From Myxococcales bacterium (GTDB lineage: Bacteria; Myxococcota_A; Polyangia; Fen-1088): a stretch of DNA of 39,345 nucleotides. A model generated the notes under the pieces. It had not been told where the DNA came from and did no database searches. It was given only the letters and a program-made list of their open reading frames with translations. The position numbers and the translations under genes are program-made. Positions 32,656 to 39,345 of this stretch are shown piece after piece (the stretch's first letter is position 1; each line of letters begins with the position of its first letter). The DNA is taken from the NCBI GenBank assembly GCA_025350815.1, contig JANXXE010000194.1:1-39345 (forward strand), in the 5' to 3' direction.

Positions 32656-33834
32656 GTGGCCGCCGCAGCCATCATTCACGTCGACATGGACGCCTTCTAC
32701 GCGTCGGTCGAGCAGCGCGACCACCCCGAGTTGCGAGGGCGCCCGGTGATCGTCGGTGGCCACCCAACCCGCGGGGTGGTGCTGGCCGCGTCCTACGAGG
32801 TGCGCCCGTTCGGGGTCCGCAGTGCTATGTCGATGGTTCAGGCCCGGCGTCTCGCGCCCAACGCCGTCGTTGTACCGCCCCGCTTCGACGCCTACAGCGC
32901 GGCCAGCAACGAGATCTTCGCCATCTTCGCGGCGGTGACGCCACTTGTGGAACCGCTGTCCTTGGACGAGGCCTTCCTCGATGTGACAGGCTCGACGACT
33001 CTTTTCGGCCCACCATCCGCAATCGCAACGAACATCCGGCGACGCATCGCCGAGGAGGTTGGTCTGCCCGCCTCCGCCGGAATCGCCAGCGTGAAATTCG
33101 TGGCCAAGATGGCCTCCGACCTGGCCAAGCCCAACGGCCAGAGGGAGATCGCGGCGTCAGAAATAGGCGCCTTCCTCGCGCCCCTGCCCGTTCACCGCTT
33201 GTGGGGCGTGGGCCCGAAGACCGAGGCGGCCCTCCATGCGCTGGGCCTGCGCACCATCGGCGATATCGCATCACAGGATCCGAAACGCATAGAACGCCAC
33301 GTCTCCGGGGCGCGCGATCTGTGGACACTGGCCCAGGGCATCGACCCGCGCCCGGTCGTGCCGGATCGCGCCGCCAAGAGCATTGGCGCCGAGGAAACTT
33401 TCGGCGAAGATCTCCGCGGTGCCGACGCCGTGCGCCCGCACATCCAGGGCCAGGCCCTGCGTGTGGGTCGCCGCCTTCGCCAGGCGGGCATCAAGACACG
33501 CGTCGTCCAGCTCAAGGTCAAATTCGACGATTTCTCGCTCATCACGCGGCAGCAGACGCTGGAACCACCGACCGACGACGGACAGACCCTGTACCGCGTG
33601 GCCATGGAACTTCTGACCGTGGCGGCGCCGAACAAGAAAATCAGACTGACTGGTGTGTCCGCACAGGCTCTGACCGGCCCGCAGCCCCAACTCGCGTTGT
33701 TCGCGCCACCGCCAAGCCGTCCCGACCGTCTGAACGCGGCGCTTGACCGCATCGCCGAAAGATTTGGCGGCGACGCGGTGGTGCCGGCCGACGTTCGCAA
33801 TCAGCGACGCCGGGACGACGCGGACGATTCGTGA
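32656..33834 (+). CDS. dinB: DNA polymerase IV (Y-family translesion polymerase)
   Basis: The 392-residue protein has the Y-family palm motifs HVDMDAFYASVE (D10, D12) and SLDEAFLD (D104, E105), and the finger-domain ASYEVRPFGVRSAM. A helix-hairpin-helix thumb region (HRLWGVGPKTEAALHALG) and a little-finger domain follow. A clamp-binding motif, QPQLALF, lies near residue 345. It copies past damaged bases and is usually error-prone. GTG 32656 is the start, giving the standard N-terminus. The gene is divergent from the MFS transporter. About 40 charged residues after the clamp motif form an extra tail. Confidence 0.93.
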   Translation: MAAAAIIHVDMDAFYASVEQRDHPELRGRPVIVGGHPTRGVVLAASYEVRPFGVRSAMSMVQARRLAPNAVVVPPRFDAYSAASNEIFAIFAAVTPLVEPLSLDEAFLDVTGSTTLFGPPSAIATNIRRRIAEEVGLPASAGIASVKFVAKMASDLAKPNGQREIAASEIGAFLAPLPVHRLWGVGPKTEAALHALGLRTIGDIASQDPKRIERHVSGARDLWTLAQGIDPRPVVPDRAAKSIGAEETFGEDLRGADAVRPHIQGQALRVGRRLRQAGIKTRVVQLKVKFDDFSLITRQQTLEPPTDDGQTLYRVAMELLTVAAPNKKIRLTGVSAQALTGPQPQLALFAPPPSRPDRLNAALDRIAERFGGDAVVPADVRNQRRRDDADDS

Positions 33835-33837
33835 AGG

Positions 33838-35442
33838 TCAGGGGCTACCGCTGTCGGCGGCAGGACCGTTGAACTTCGCCTCCAGCCAGGCCCAACGATC
33901 CTTGATCCACTGCCGCATGTAGACCACCTCACCGTCGAACGTGGTGAAATCGGTTCGATCCGCCCAGCGTGTGAACGTCAGATAATGCGGCCGCCACTTC
34001 TTCTCGTCGCGCCGGGCGCTGGGCGCAATTTCCGCAATCATGCCCTCGTACAGCGCCAGGATCGTGGCGACACGGATCTCGTTCTGCACGACGGCCCGGT
34101 ACCGCGCCCGGGTGGCGGGGCCCAGCACCTCATCGTGCATCAACCGGTCGAACAGCACGTTCCACGCGGGCGCAATTTCGTCCGGATCGCCCGTCGGGGG
34201 CTCGCGTGTGGTGTTCCAGTTCTGCCCGAAGGATGCATTGAAATCCCAGGGAACGACCCGCCACAATCCCTGCTGCGGGTCGTGATAGTGGAACGAATTC
34301 TTGCCGAAACTGTCCGTACCCAGGACGGCGGTCGTCATGATGACCCAGGCGCGGTAGTCACCGAGATCCAGCCGCCCCCTGACGTTGCTCTGAAAGTCGC
34401 CGGGCTGTGAATTCGCAACGAAGCCGACCATGTCCTTGAGATCGTCGTAGGCGCCCGGTTGCCCGTCCGCCGGGACGCCCTCGGTCTTGAGGTAACCCTC
34501 TGCCAGGTCCGGCTTGGCGGCGAAGTTCGCGGCGTGGGTCAGCGCCTTGTACAGATTCCCGTCCTTGGCCAGGCCGCTGTCCTCCATGAGGTTGCCGTCA
34601 ATCCAGTCGGTCACTTCATAAAGGCCGATATATTGCCCGTTGCCGAACAGCACCGCACTGAACGACTGCATCTTGACGGGCCCCGGCGTGACGCGGTTCC
34701 ACACCTCGTACGCCATCCGGTGGCGCACGTAGCTGTTGTCGTCGAAGGTCGTGGTGATGGCAACCTTGCGCTTCAGCCGAAAACCGTGCGCGGGCTCATC
34801 GAAGCGGTCGTCCTTCGAAAACTTCAAGGTGAAGCTCTTCTTCAAATAATCCAGCGACGAATGCCCCCGGAACTTGCCCTGGCCCTTGTAGACGTGCCCG
34901 CGGAAGGTCACGCGAACGTCGGTGTACGTTTCGATGTTGAAGGCGGGCGACGTCGCCAGATTGATGACCGGCACGCCAAACTCCTCGGGGTAGTCGACGA
35001 ACGAGACGACCGGGGCGTTGTCGGGATCGTTATACCTATCCGCTACACCTATTTTGATGGTCGCCCTTTCGCCGGTTCCGGCCACCGTCAGGACGAGGTT
35101 GTACACCGCTGCCTGATCCAGACCGGGCGTCCAGTCGAACAGGCCCGTCTCAGAATCGTAAACCGCGCCCGCCGGCAAGCTGTCGAACGAAAAACCATCT
35201 GGGCCCAGTTTCAGCCCCGAGGCACACGACACGGCAAAGGTCAGTCGGTCCCCCTCCTCCAGCCAGTACGGCCCACCGGCGATCGGCTGGCAAGGCGCCT
35301 CGGCATCCGGCATTGCCGCTGGCTCGGACCCGCCGGCGTCCCCCTCAGGCGTGCCCCGCCCCAATCCGGTGCCGTGGCATCCGGCAAGCGGGCAAAGAAT
35401 CGCAACTTGCGCAATGCGGCGCACCAGACGCATGAGGTCCAT
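33838..35442 (-). CDS. CotH-kinase-family lipoprotein with Ig-like domain
   Basis: The 534-residue protein has a lipobox (CPLAGC, Cys about 22) and an acidic linker. A putative Ig-like domain (about 50-140) shows YDSETGLFDWTPGLDQAAVY, the He_PIG pattern. The CotH kinase-like domain (about 160-510) has KFRGHSSLDYLKKSFTLKF, a VPWDFNASFGQNW motif with the conserved Asp, and the usual RRDEKKW segment near the end. CotH enzymes phosphorylate exported proteins; in Gram-negative surfaces the target is unknown. I start at ATG 35442 because it leads straight into the signal peptide; 70 more in-frame residues upstream look non-coding. It is divergent from the permease gene and ends three bases after the dinB stop on the other strand. 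Confidence 0.87.
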   Translation of the reverse strand: MDLMRLVRRIAQVAILCPLAGCHGTGLGRGTPEGDAGGSEPAAMPDAEAPCQPIAGGPYWLEEGDRLTFAVSCASGLKLGPDGFSFDSLPAGAVYDSETGLFDWTPGLDQAAVYNLVLTVAGTGERATIKIGVADRYNDPDNAPVVSFVDYPEEFGVPVINLATSPAFNIETYTDVRVTFRGHVYKGQGKFRGHSSLDYLKKSFTLKFSKDDRFDEPAHGFRLKRKVAITTTFDDNSYVRHRMAYEVWNRVTPGPVKMQSFSAVLFGNGQYIGLYEVTDWIDGNLMEDSGLAKDGNLYKALTHAANFAAKPDLAEGYLKTEGVPADGQPGAYDDLKDMVGFVANSQPGDFQSNVRGRLDLGDYRAWVIMTTAVLGTDSFGKNSFHYHDPQQGLWRVVPWDFNASFGQNWNTTREPPTGDPDEIAPAWNVLFDRLMHDEVLGPATRARYRAVVQNEIRVATILALYEGMIAEIAPSARRDEKKWRPHYLTFTRWADRTDFTTFDGEVVYMRQWIKDRWAWLEAKFNGPAADSGSP

Positions 35443-35570
35443 GATGCCGTGCACGTCATCGGAAGTACCGGGCGACAAGTGAAGGAAGGGGATTTCCACG
35501 CCTTGCCCTTCCATTCGTGGTCTACACTGCCGTCGCCTCCGGGGGCAGCCCTCACGACAAAGGACACGCC

Positions 35571-37031
35571 ATGAGCAATCCGTTGTTCGCCACAAAATCC
35601 CTAGATCAGCTTCAGGCCGACGCTGACTCGGCCCACGGCCTGCGCCGCACACTAACCGCCCTGGACCTCACGTTGCTGGGCGTGGGCGCCATCATCGGCA
35701 CCGGCATCTTCGTGTTGACCGGACGCGCCGCCGCCGCGAACGCCGGCCCGGCCGTCGCCCTGTCTTTCGTCATCGCCGGCATCGCCTCGGTATTCGCGGG
35801 GCTGTGCTACGCCGAGATGGCCTCGATGATTCCCATCGCCGGCAGCGCGTACACCTACGCCTACGCCACCATGGGCGAGCTGGTCGCCTGGATCATCGGC
35901 TGGGACTTGATCCTCGAATACCTGGTCGGCGCCGCCACGGTCAGCGTCGGCTGGTCCGGTTACGTCGTCGCATTCGTCAAACACGCCACCGGCATCGATC
36001 TGCCGCCGGCCTGGACCACCGCCCCGGTTATCTGGAGCGAAGCTACCCACCAGATGCAATGGACCGGCGCCATCATCAACGTCCCCGCGATGTTGGTCAC
36101 GCTGGCGGTCACCGCCGTGCTGGTCGTGGGCATCAAGGAATCGGCGCGCTTCAACTCGATCATCGTGTTCGTGAAGCTGGCCGTCGTCCTGATGTTCATC
36201 GCCTTCGCCGCACCCTACGTGCGCACCGAGAACTGGCACCCGTTCATTCCCGAGAACACGGGCGTCTTCGGCAAGTTCGGTTTCTCCGGCGTCATGCAGG
36301 GCGCGACCATGGTGTTCTTCGCCTACATCGGCTTCGACGCCGTCTCGACCGCCGCGCAGGAAGCCAAGAACCCACAGCGGGATCTGCCCATCGGGATCCT
36401 CGGCTCACTGGCCGTGTGTACCGTCCTTTATATCGTGGTGTCTCTGATCCTGACGGGCGTCGTTTCTTACACCAAGCTATCGGTCCCCCACCCGATCGCC
36501 GTCGGCATCGCCGTCACCGGCAAGCGCTGGCTGGAAACCGTCGTCGAGATCGGCGCCGTGGCCGGACTGTCGTCGGTCATGCTGGTGATGCTTCTGGGCC
36601 AACCGCGGATCTTTTTCTCCATGGCGCACGATGGCCTGTTCTCGCCGGTCGCGGCCAGGATTCACCCTCGTTTCGGCACGCCCTACGTAACCACCATCAT
36701 CACAGGCGTCGTATGCGCCGTCGCCGGGGGCCTCCTGCCCATCGACATCCTGGGCGAACTGACCAGCATCGGCACCCTGTTCGCCTTCGTCCTGGTCAGC
36801 GTCGGCGTCATGATCCTGCGCCTCAAGCGCCCCGACGCGCCCCGCGCCTTCAAGGTCCCGGGCGGCCCCTACCTGGTACCGATTGGCGGCGTCGTCACCT
36901 CGGGCGCCCTGATGTACACAGCCACGACACACACCCTGATCCGGCTGTTCGTGTGGATGGCCATCGGGCTTGTCATCTACGCGGCCTACGGGCGCAAGCA
37001 TTCCAAGCTGCGCGCCAGCAACGCGCGGTAG
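35571..37031 (+). CDS. APC-superfamily amino acid permease (cationic amino acid transporter-like)
   Basis: The protein has 486 residues and about 12 membrane segments. The N-terminal half has the APC hallmark GVGAIIGTGIFVLTG in segment 1. Segment 6 shows FFAYIGFDAVSTAAQEAKNPQRDLP, the other family signature, which gives the substrate gate and the loop. The overall pattern is that of CAT/YfnA-like transporters. An AAAGGA site precedes the ATG at 35571; a longer frame to 35517 is open but begins before that site. Intergenic space to CotH is 128 bases and may hold promoters for both. A hairpin 30 bases after its stop may end both this gene and the convergent pilin transcript. Confidence 0.9.
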   Translation: MSNPLFATKSLDQLQADADSAHGLRRTLTALDLTLLGVGAIIGTGIFVLTGRAAAANAGPAVALSFVIAGIASVFAGLCYAEMASMIPIAGSAYTYAYATMGELVAWIIGWDLILEYLVGAATVSVGWSGYVVAFVKHATGIDLPPAWTTAPVIWSEATHQMQWTGAIINVPAMLVTLAVTAVLVVGIKESARFNSIIVFVKLAVVLMFIAFAAPYVRTENWHPFIPENTGVFGKFGFSGVMQGATMVFFAYIGFDAVSTAAQEAKNPQRDLPIGILGSLAVCTVLYIVVSLILTGVVSYTKLSVPHPIAVGIAVTGKRWLETVVEIGAVAGLSSVMLVMLLGQPRIFFSMAHDGLFSPVAARIHPRFGTPYVTTIITGVVCAVAGGLLPIDILGELTSIGTLFAFVLVSVGVMILRLKRPDAPRAFKVPGGPYLVPIGGVVTSGALMYTATTHTLIRLFVWMAIGLVIYAAYGRKHSKLRASNAR

Positions 37032-37060
37032 TTACGCTACAGGCACCCGACGCGCCATAG

Positions 37061-37094
37061 AAAAAGGCCCCGGGGGATTTCCCACCGGGGCCTT
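37061..37094 (-). terminator. Intrinsic terminator of the pilin gene (shared with the permease)
   Basis: Ten-base complementary arms aaggccccgg (37064-37073) and ccggggcctt (37085-37094) flank an 11-base loop. On the minus strand the hairpin is followed by five or more U residues from the run at 37061-37065, and it lies 22 bases after the pilin stop. The plus-strand permease transcript would also form the hairpin but lacks a good U-run. Confidence 0.85.
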
Positions 37095-37115
37095 GATTGA
37101 AACCGGGACGAGCGC

Positions 37116-37655
37116 TTACTCGAGCTCGTTCGTGATGATGGGGGCCATCGAGCCCGTCACGTTCTGCGTGACGGCGTCGATGCCACCAATGCGGCTGAAC
37201 GACGAGGCAATGCCGTCGCAGTCAAGGTCGCCCTGAGCCACGGCGGTAAACGCGGCATTCGTGCCCGTACCTGCCGCAGTGTACGACGCGATATAGTTGT
37301 GGGCGTCGGCCATCGAGAAGTTCAGGTGCACGAACGCCTTGGTTGCGTCGTTCCAGACCGTCCCGTTACCCGGGCACTTGGTGCAGCCGCACAGGGCGCC
37401 CTCGGTCGCGTTCGCGATCGGGAACTGCCGCGGGGCCGCGACCCCGGTTGGCAGGGTGTGGTCCGTCTCGTAGTAGGTGATCGAACCGGCCCACAGCTTC
37501 TCGATAATGCCGAAGGCCTCGGTGGTGCGGGACTTCTTCACGTACCGGGTGAAGGCCGGGATGGCGACCGCCGCCAAGATTCCGATGATCGCGACAACGA
37601 TCATCAACTCCACGAGGGTGAAACCGCCGTCTTTCTTGCGCCCTTTGATCAACAT
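37116..37655 (-). CDS. Type IV pilin-like major subunit candidate
   Basis: This 179-residue protein has a class III prepilin leader [11 protein letters not shown], cleaved before Phe, with the conserved Glu at +5 ([20 protein letters not shown]). The long N-terminal helix runs into [18 protein letters not shown]. The globular domain has a CGCTKC stretch and an Asp/Gly-rich LDCDGI loop. ATG 37655 follows a perfect AAGGAGG site; a longer open frame upstream to 37844 is only non-coding leader. The gene has its own sigma-54-type promoter and a strong terminator, consistent with a highly regulated, abundant pilin. No pil assembly genes are in the window. Confidence 0.88.
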   Translation of the reverse strand: MLIKGRKKDGGFTLVELMIVVAIIGILAAVAIPAFTRYVKKSRTTEAFGIIEKLWAGSITYYETDHTLPTGVAAPRQFPIANATEGALCGCTKCPGNGTVWNDATKAFVHLNFSMADAHNYIASYTAAGTGTNAAFTAVAQGDLDCDGIASSFSRIGGIDAVTQNVTGSMAPIITNELE

Positions 37656-37713
37656 TTTTGTATCCTCCTTGTTCCGTTCTTCGAGAGCGCCTTGCCCTCG
37701 CGATGAGGGGTAA

Positions 37714-37730
37714 TTGCAGCCCCTGTGCCA
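37714..37730 (-). promoter_or_regulatory. Sigma-54 (-24/-12) promoter for the pilin gene
   Basis: On the minus strand the sequence TGGCAC-AGGGG-CTGCA matches the sigma-54 consensus TGGCACN5TTGCA with one mismatch, with GG and GC at the required distance. The expected start of transcription is about 12 bases downstream, near 37703, leaving a leader of about 48 bases before the ATG at 37655. In Myxococcus xanthus pilA is sigma-54 dependent via PilR, so this fits known biology. Confidence 0.7.
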
Positions 37731-37919
37731 GCGACACGGCCTCACGCCAGGCGACATCTCCCACTCGCGCAATGGCAATGATTCCGTCGAGAACAACCAC
37801 GCCGCAGGCACCGTCGGAAAAATGACGGCGACGAAAATCGTCACCGAGGGCCAAATTCGCGCCGTCCCGACAAAAAACGTCAGCTCGGCCGGCGCGGGCG
37901 GAACGAGACCCCCGCCGTG

Positions 37920-38543
37920 TTACTGCCCGTCGTTCCAGATTCGCAGGGTGGGCGAATTGCTGCTGAGTCCCAGGATCATCGTGGAACCGGGGTATCCGAT
38001 CGGGGGTGTCAGGCCGCAGGCGGCCAAACTGTAGAACCAAGGGGGGTTCGTCGCTGCGGCGGCCGGAACCAGCGCGGGACCGAAAGTTGCCGGGGGACCA
38101 GCGCCCGGAGGCCCCGAACCCGACCCGCCCGCATTTGTCAGGTATGTGCAGTAAAGAGACTTCTCCCGGGGCCGGAGGCCCACATCACGCCAACACTTCG
38201 GCCATGCGGCTGGATTGGCGATCGACCATGCCGTATGGGCCGAATCGAACTGGGCACTAGCCGGCGAAGTGGGCACGAACACCGTCGCCAATTCGTCGGC
38301 GCTGGGCATGGTGATCACGTTGTCCAGGCGCAGCGGCAGATAGGACGCAAACTCCGAGTAGTAGATGACTTCCTTGCTGGTCATTTCTGCCAGCATGGCG
38401 ACGGCCTCGCCGATGCGCGCACGTCCCACATATTTCCTGTAACCGACGGTGGCGATGGCCGACAAGATCGAGACGATCGCGACGACAATCATCAATTCGA
38501 CCAGGGTAAAGCCACCGTCTTTTCTTCCGACGCGAGTTAGCAC
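37920..38543 (-). CDS. Type IV pilin-like protein, second copy
   Basis: This 207-residue protein carries the same leader type ([12 protein letters not shown]) and N-terminal helix as its downstream neighbour, but the helix has an extra Ser/Thr (IVSILSAIATVGYRKY) and the globular part is unrelated, longer and Pro/Gly-rich (AGGSGSGPPGAGPP), with cysteines in KCWRD, YCTY and AACGL. It may be a minor pilin, an alternative pilus subunit or a pseudopilin. The start is GTG 38543, with only a weak purine stretch upstream. About 264 bases containing the sigma-54 promoter separate it from the other pilin gene, so it is probably expressed separately. Confidence 0.82.
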   Translation of the reverse strand: MLTRVGRKDGGFTLVELMIVVAIVSILSAIATVGYRKYVGRARIGEAVAMLAEMTSKEVIYYSEFASYLPLRLDNVITMPSADELATVFVPTSPASAQFDSAHTAWSIANPAAWPKCWRDVGLRPREKSLYCTYLTNAGGSGSGPPGAGPPATFGPALVPAAAATNPPWFYSLAACGLTPPIGYPGSTMILGLSSNSPTLRIWNDGQ

Positions 38544-38735
38544 ACCCGCATTTTCCGCCGAAAATCACCGCTTCGCAATGAATGCGTTGCACGCACACCT
38601 ACCGACAGGCAAACGACGACTAGTCGGGAGGATGTCGATCAGGTCCTGCATGTGCGCTGTCTTGTCGGCATAACGTTGTGGCGTTAAGCGGCGGGCGGGC
38701 AGCGCCCGTCGGTCTTCAACGCCGGTTAGCCGGCC

Positions 38736-39065
38736 TCATGCCGCCAAACCAAACCATAGCGCGATCGCTCGGTTCACTCGGACCATCGTCTCGTCACCCA
38801 AGCGACCGATTCTCCTGCCCACCTTGTCTCGCCTCACCGTCGTCATCTTGTCGATCATGATCTGCGAGACCGAACGGAGCCCGGTTTCCGATGATGGTTC
38901 AAGCGTCAGCCTGAACAGCGGCGCATCAATGATCGTACTGGTCACCGGCGCCACCGAGACGCTCGCATGCGTCTCGTTGAACAGATCGGACTGCACGACC
39001 AGGGCTGGACGAGGTTTCCCGTAGTCACCGGACAAGGCTACGACCACAACGTCGCCTCGCTTCAC
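38736..39065 (-). CDS. PemK/MazF-family toxin
   Basis: This 109-residue protein has the MazF endoribonuclease pattern: KRGDVVVVALSGDYGKPRPALVVQ at the start, then VSVAPVTSTI, and later SVSQIMIDKMTTVRRDKVG. The family cleaves mRNA at specific short sequences. The start is GTG 39065, which overlaps the antitoxin stop (GTGA), so translation is coupled and the antitoxin is made first. A small inverted repeat (38721-38734) follows its stop but has no U-run, so I do not call a terminator. No other homologue lies in the window. Confidence 0.85.
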   Translation of the reverse strand: MKRGDVVVVALSGDYGKPRPALVVQSDLFNETHASVSVAPVTSTIIDAPLFRLTLEPSSETGLRSVSQIMIDKMTTVRRDKVGRRIGRLGDETMVRVNRAIALWFGLAA

Positions 39066-39286
39066 GCGGTCCAGCCCTCATCGTCGTGACCTGTCTCGAT
39101 CCACTCGAGGACCTCACTGTCCGAACGCTTGTTCTTGGCAGCGGCGCGGCTCTGTCGCCGGCACTCCTCGGCGAAGCCGCGTGCCCGTGTATCCGGGATC
39201 CACAGCTGGACCAGCCGCAATCCGGACCGGCGCATCCGGTCTCGATAGCGCTGAACGTTCTTCCGTACAGCTGTGGCCTTCGACAT
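39062..39286 (-). CDS. MazE-like antitoxin (DUF3018 type)
   Basis: This 74-residue protein pairs with the MazF-type toxin. It has a basic N-terminal helix (VRKNVQRYRDRMRRSGLR), the family motif LVQLWIPDTRARGFAEECRRQS, and an acidic tail (SEVLEWIETGHDDEGW) that probably binds the toxin. I start at ATG 39286; the frame remains open to 39340, but the extension lacks the family pattern. The start codon sits inside an inverted repeat (see the operator entry), so the protein probably represses its own operon. Confidence 0.83.
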   Translation of the reverse strand: MSKATAVRKNVQRYRDRMRRSGLRLVQLWIPDTRARGFAEECRRQSRAAAKNKRSDSEVLEWIETGHDDEGWTA

Positions 39287-39306
39287 GACATGTAATATGG
39301 CATGTC
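39282..39306. promoter_or_regulatory. Inverted repeat over the antitoxin start, likely autoregulatory operator
   Basis: GACATG (39282-39287) and its reverse complement CATGTC (39301-39306) are separated by 13 bases that include an AT-rich TGTAATATGG and a palindromic ACATGT. The repeat covers the antitoxin ATG. A site of this kind in front of a MazE-type gene is typical of repression by the antitoxin or the antitoxin-toxin complex. Confidence 0.4.
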
Positions 39307-39345
39307 GGGATGACAGGCGCCATGGCAACCTGTTCGGCACGTCAG

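Noticed and set aside
35804-37060. 418-codon plus-strand frame inside the permease gene
   Set aside because: Arg/His-rich out-of-frame reading of the permease.
38721-38734. Inverted repeat gccgg-ttag-ccggc after the toxin gene as a terminator
   Set aside because: Stem of only five bases and no U-run on the minus strand.
1-39345. tRNA, rRNA, CRISPR arrays, insertion sequences, attachment sites
   Set aside because: None seen by eye; a dedicated scan (tRNA covariance model, repeat finder) would be the decisive test.

Overview
The window is high-GC chromosomal DNA that looks like a member of the Myxococcota (Polyangia-like). The signs are many lipoproteins whose signal peptide is followed by an Ala/Asp/Gly-rich linker, a C-terminus resembling the MYXO-CTERM sorting signal, Asp-box propellers, REC-EAL and unusual kinase genes, and a sigma-54 promoter in front of a type IV pilin. 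This assignment is inferred from gene content only; there is no rRNA. I see no tRNA, rRNA, CRISPR array, insertion sequence or phage.

Layout. 1-6134: envelope proteins (a partial Cys-rich protein, an 11-repeat ASH/choice-of-anchor-D lipoprotein, a DUF1080 protein with a Tat-like signal, a TonB-like protein). 6161-6861: a small-protein/nucleotidyltransferase pair resembling a toxin-antitoxin locus. 7050-10997: a ketose 3-epimerase-like isomerase, a lipoprotein, a thioredoxin-TPR protein and a REC-EAL phosphodiesterase. 11079-16140: two HAD phosphatases, a Gfo/Idh/MocA oxidoreductase, and a class III transaminase translationally coupled to a CDP-alcohol phosphatidyltransferase, possibly a lipid head-group locus. 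16231-21850: a five-gene minus-strand operon of exported proteins (TPR protein, formylglycine-enzyme-fold lipoprotein without the catalytic cysteines, Asp-box propeller, copper type II monooxygenase-like lipoprotein, cytochrome-like lipoprotein). 21900-23054: a DCC thiol-disulfide protein and a GluQRS fragment that has lost its HIGH-motif half.

23122-27967 is the most unusual region: four paralogous sensor-kinase-like genes arranged as two tandem pairs. The first member of each pair has a canonical receiver and a phosphoacceptor-type histidine. The second overlaps it by GTGA, carries a receiver-like domain stripped of its catalytic residues, and has proline where the histidine should be. In the second pair the ATPase domains are decayed too. 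This looks like a duplicated kinase/pseudokinase module.

28059-39340: a small secreted protein with its own promoter and terminator, an M16 zinc protease, an MFS transporter, DNA polymerase IV, a CotH-kinase lipoprotein, an APC amino-acid permease, two type IV pilin-like genes (one with a sigma-54 promoter and a terminator), and a MazE/MazF-type toxin-antitoxin pair at the right edge.
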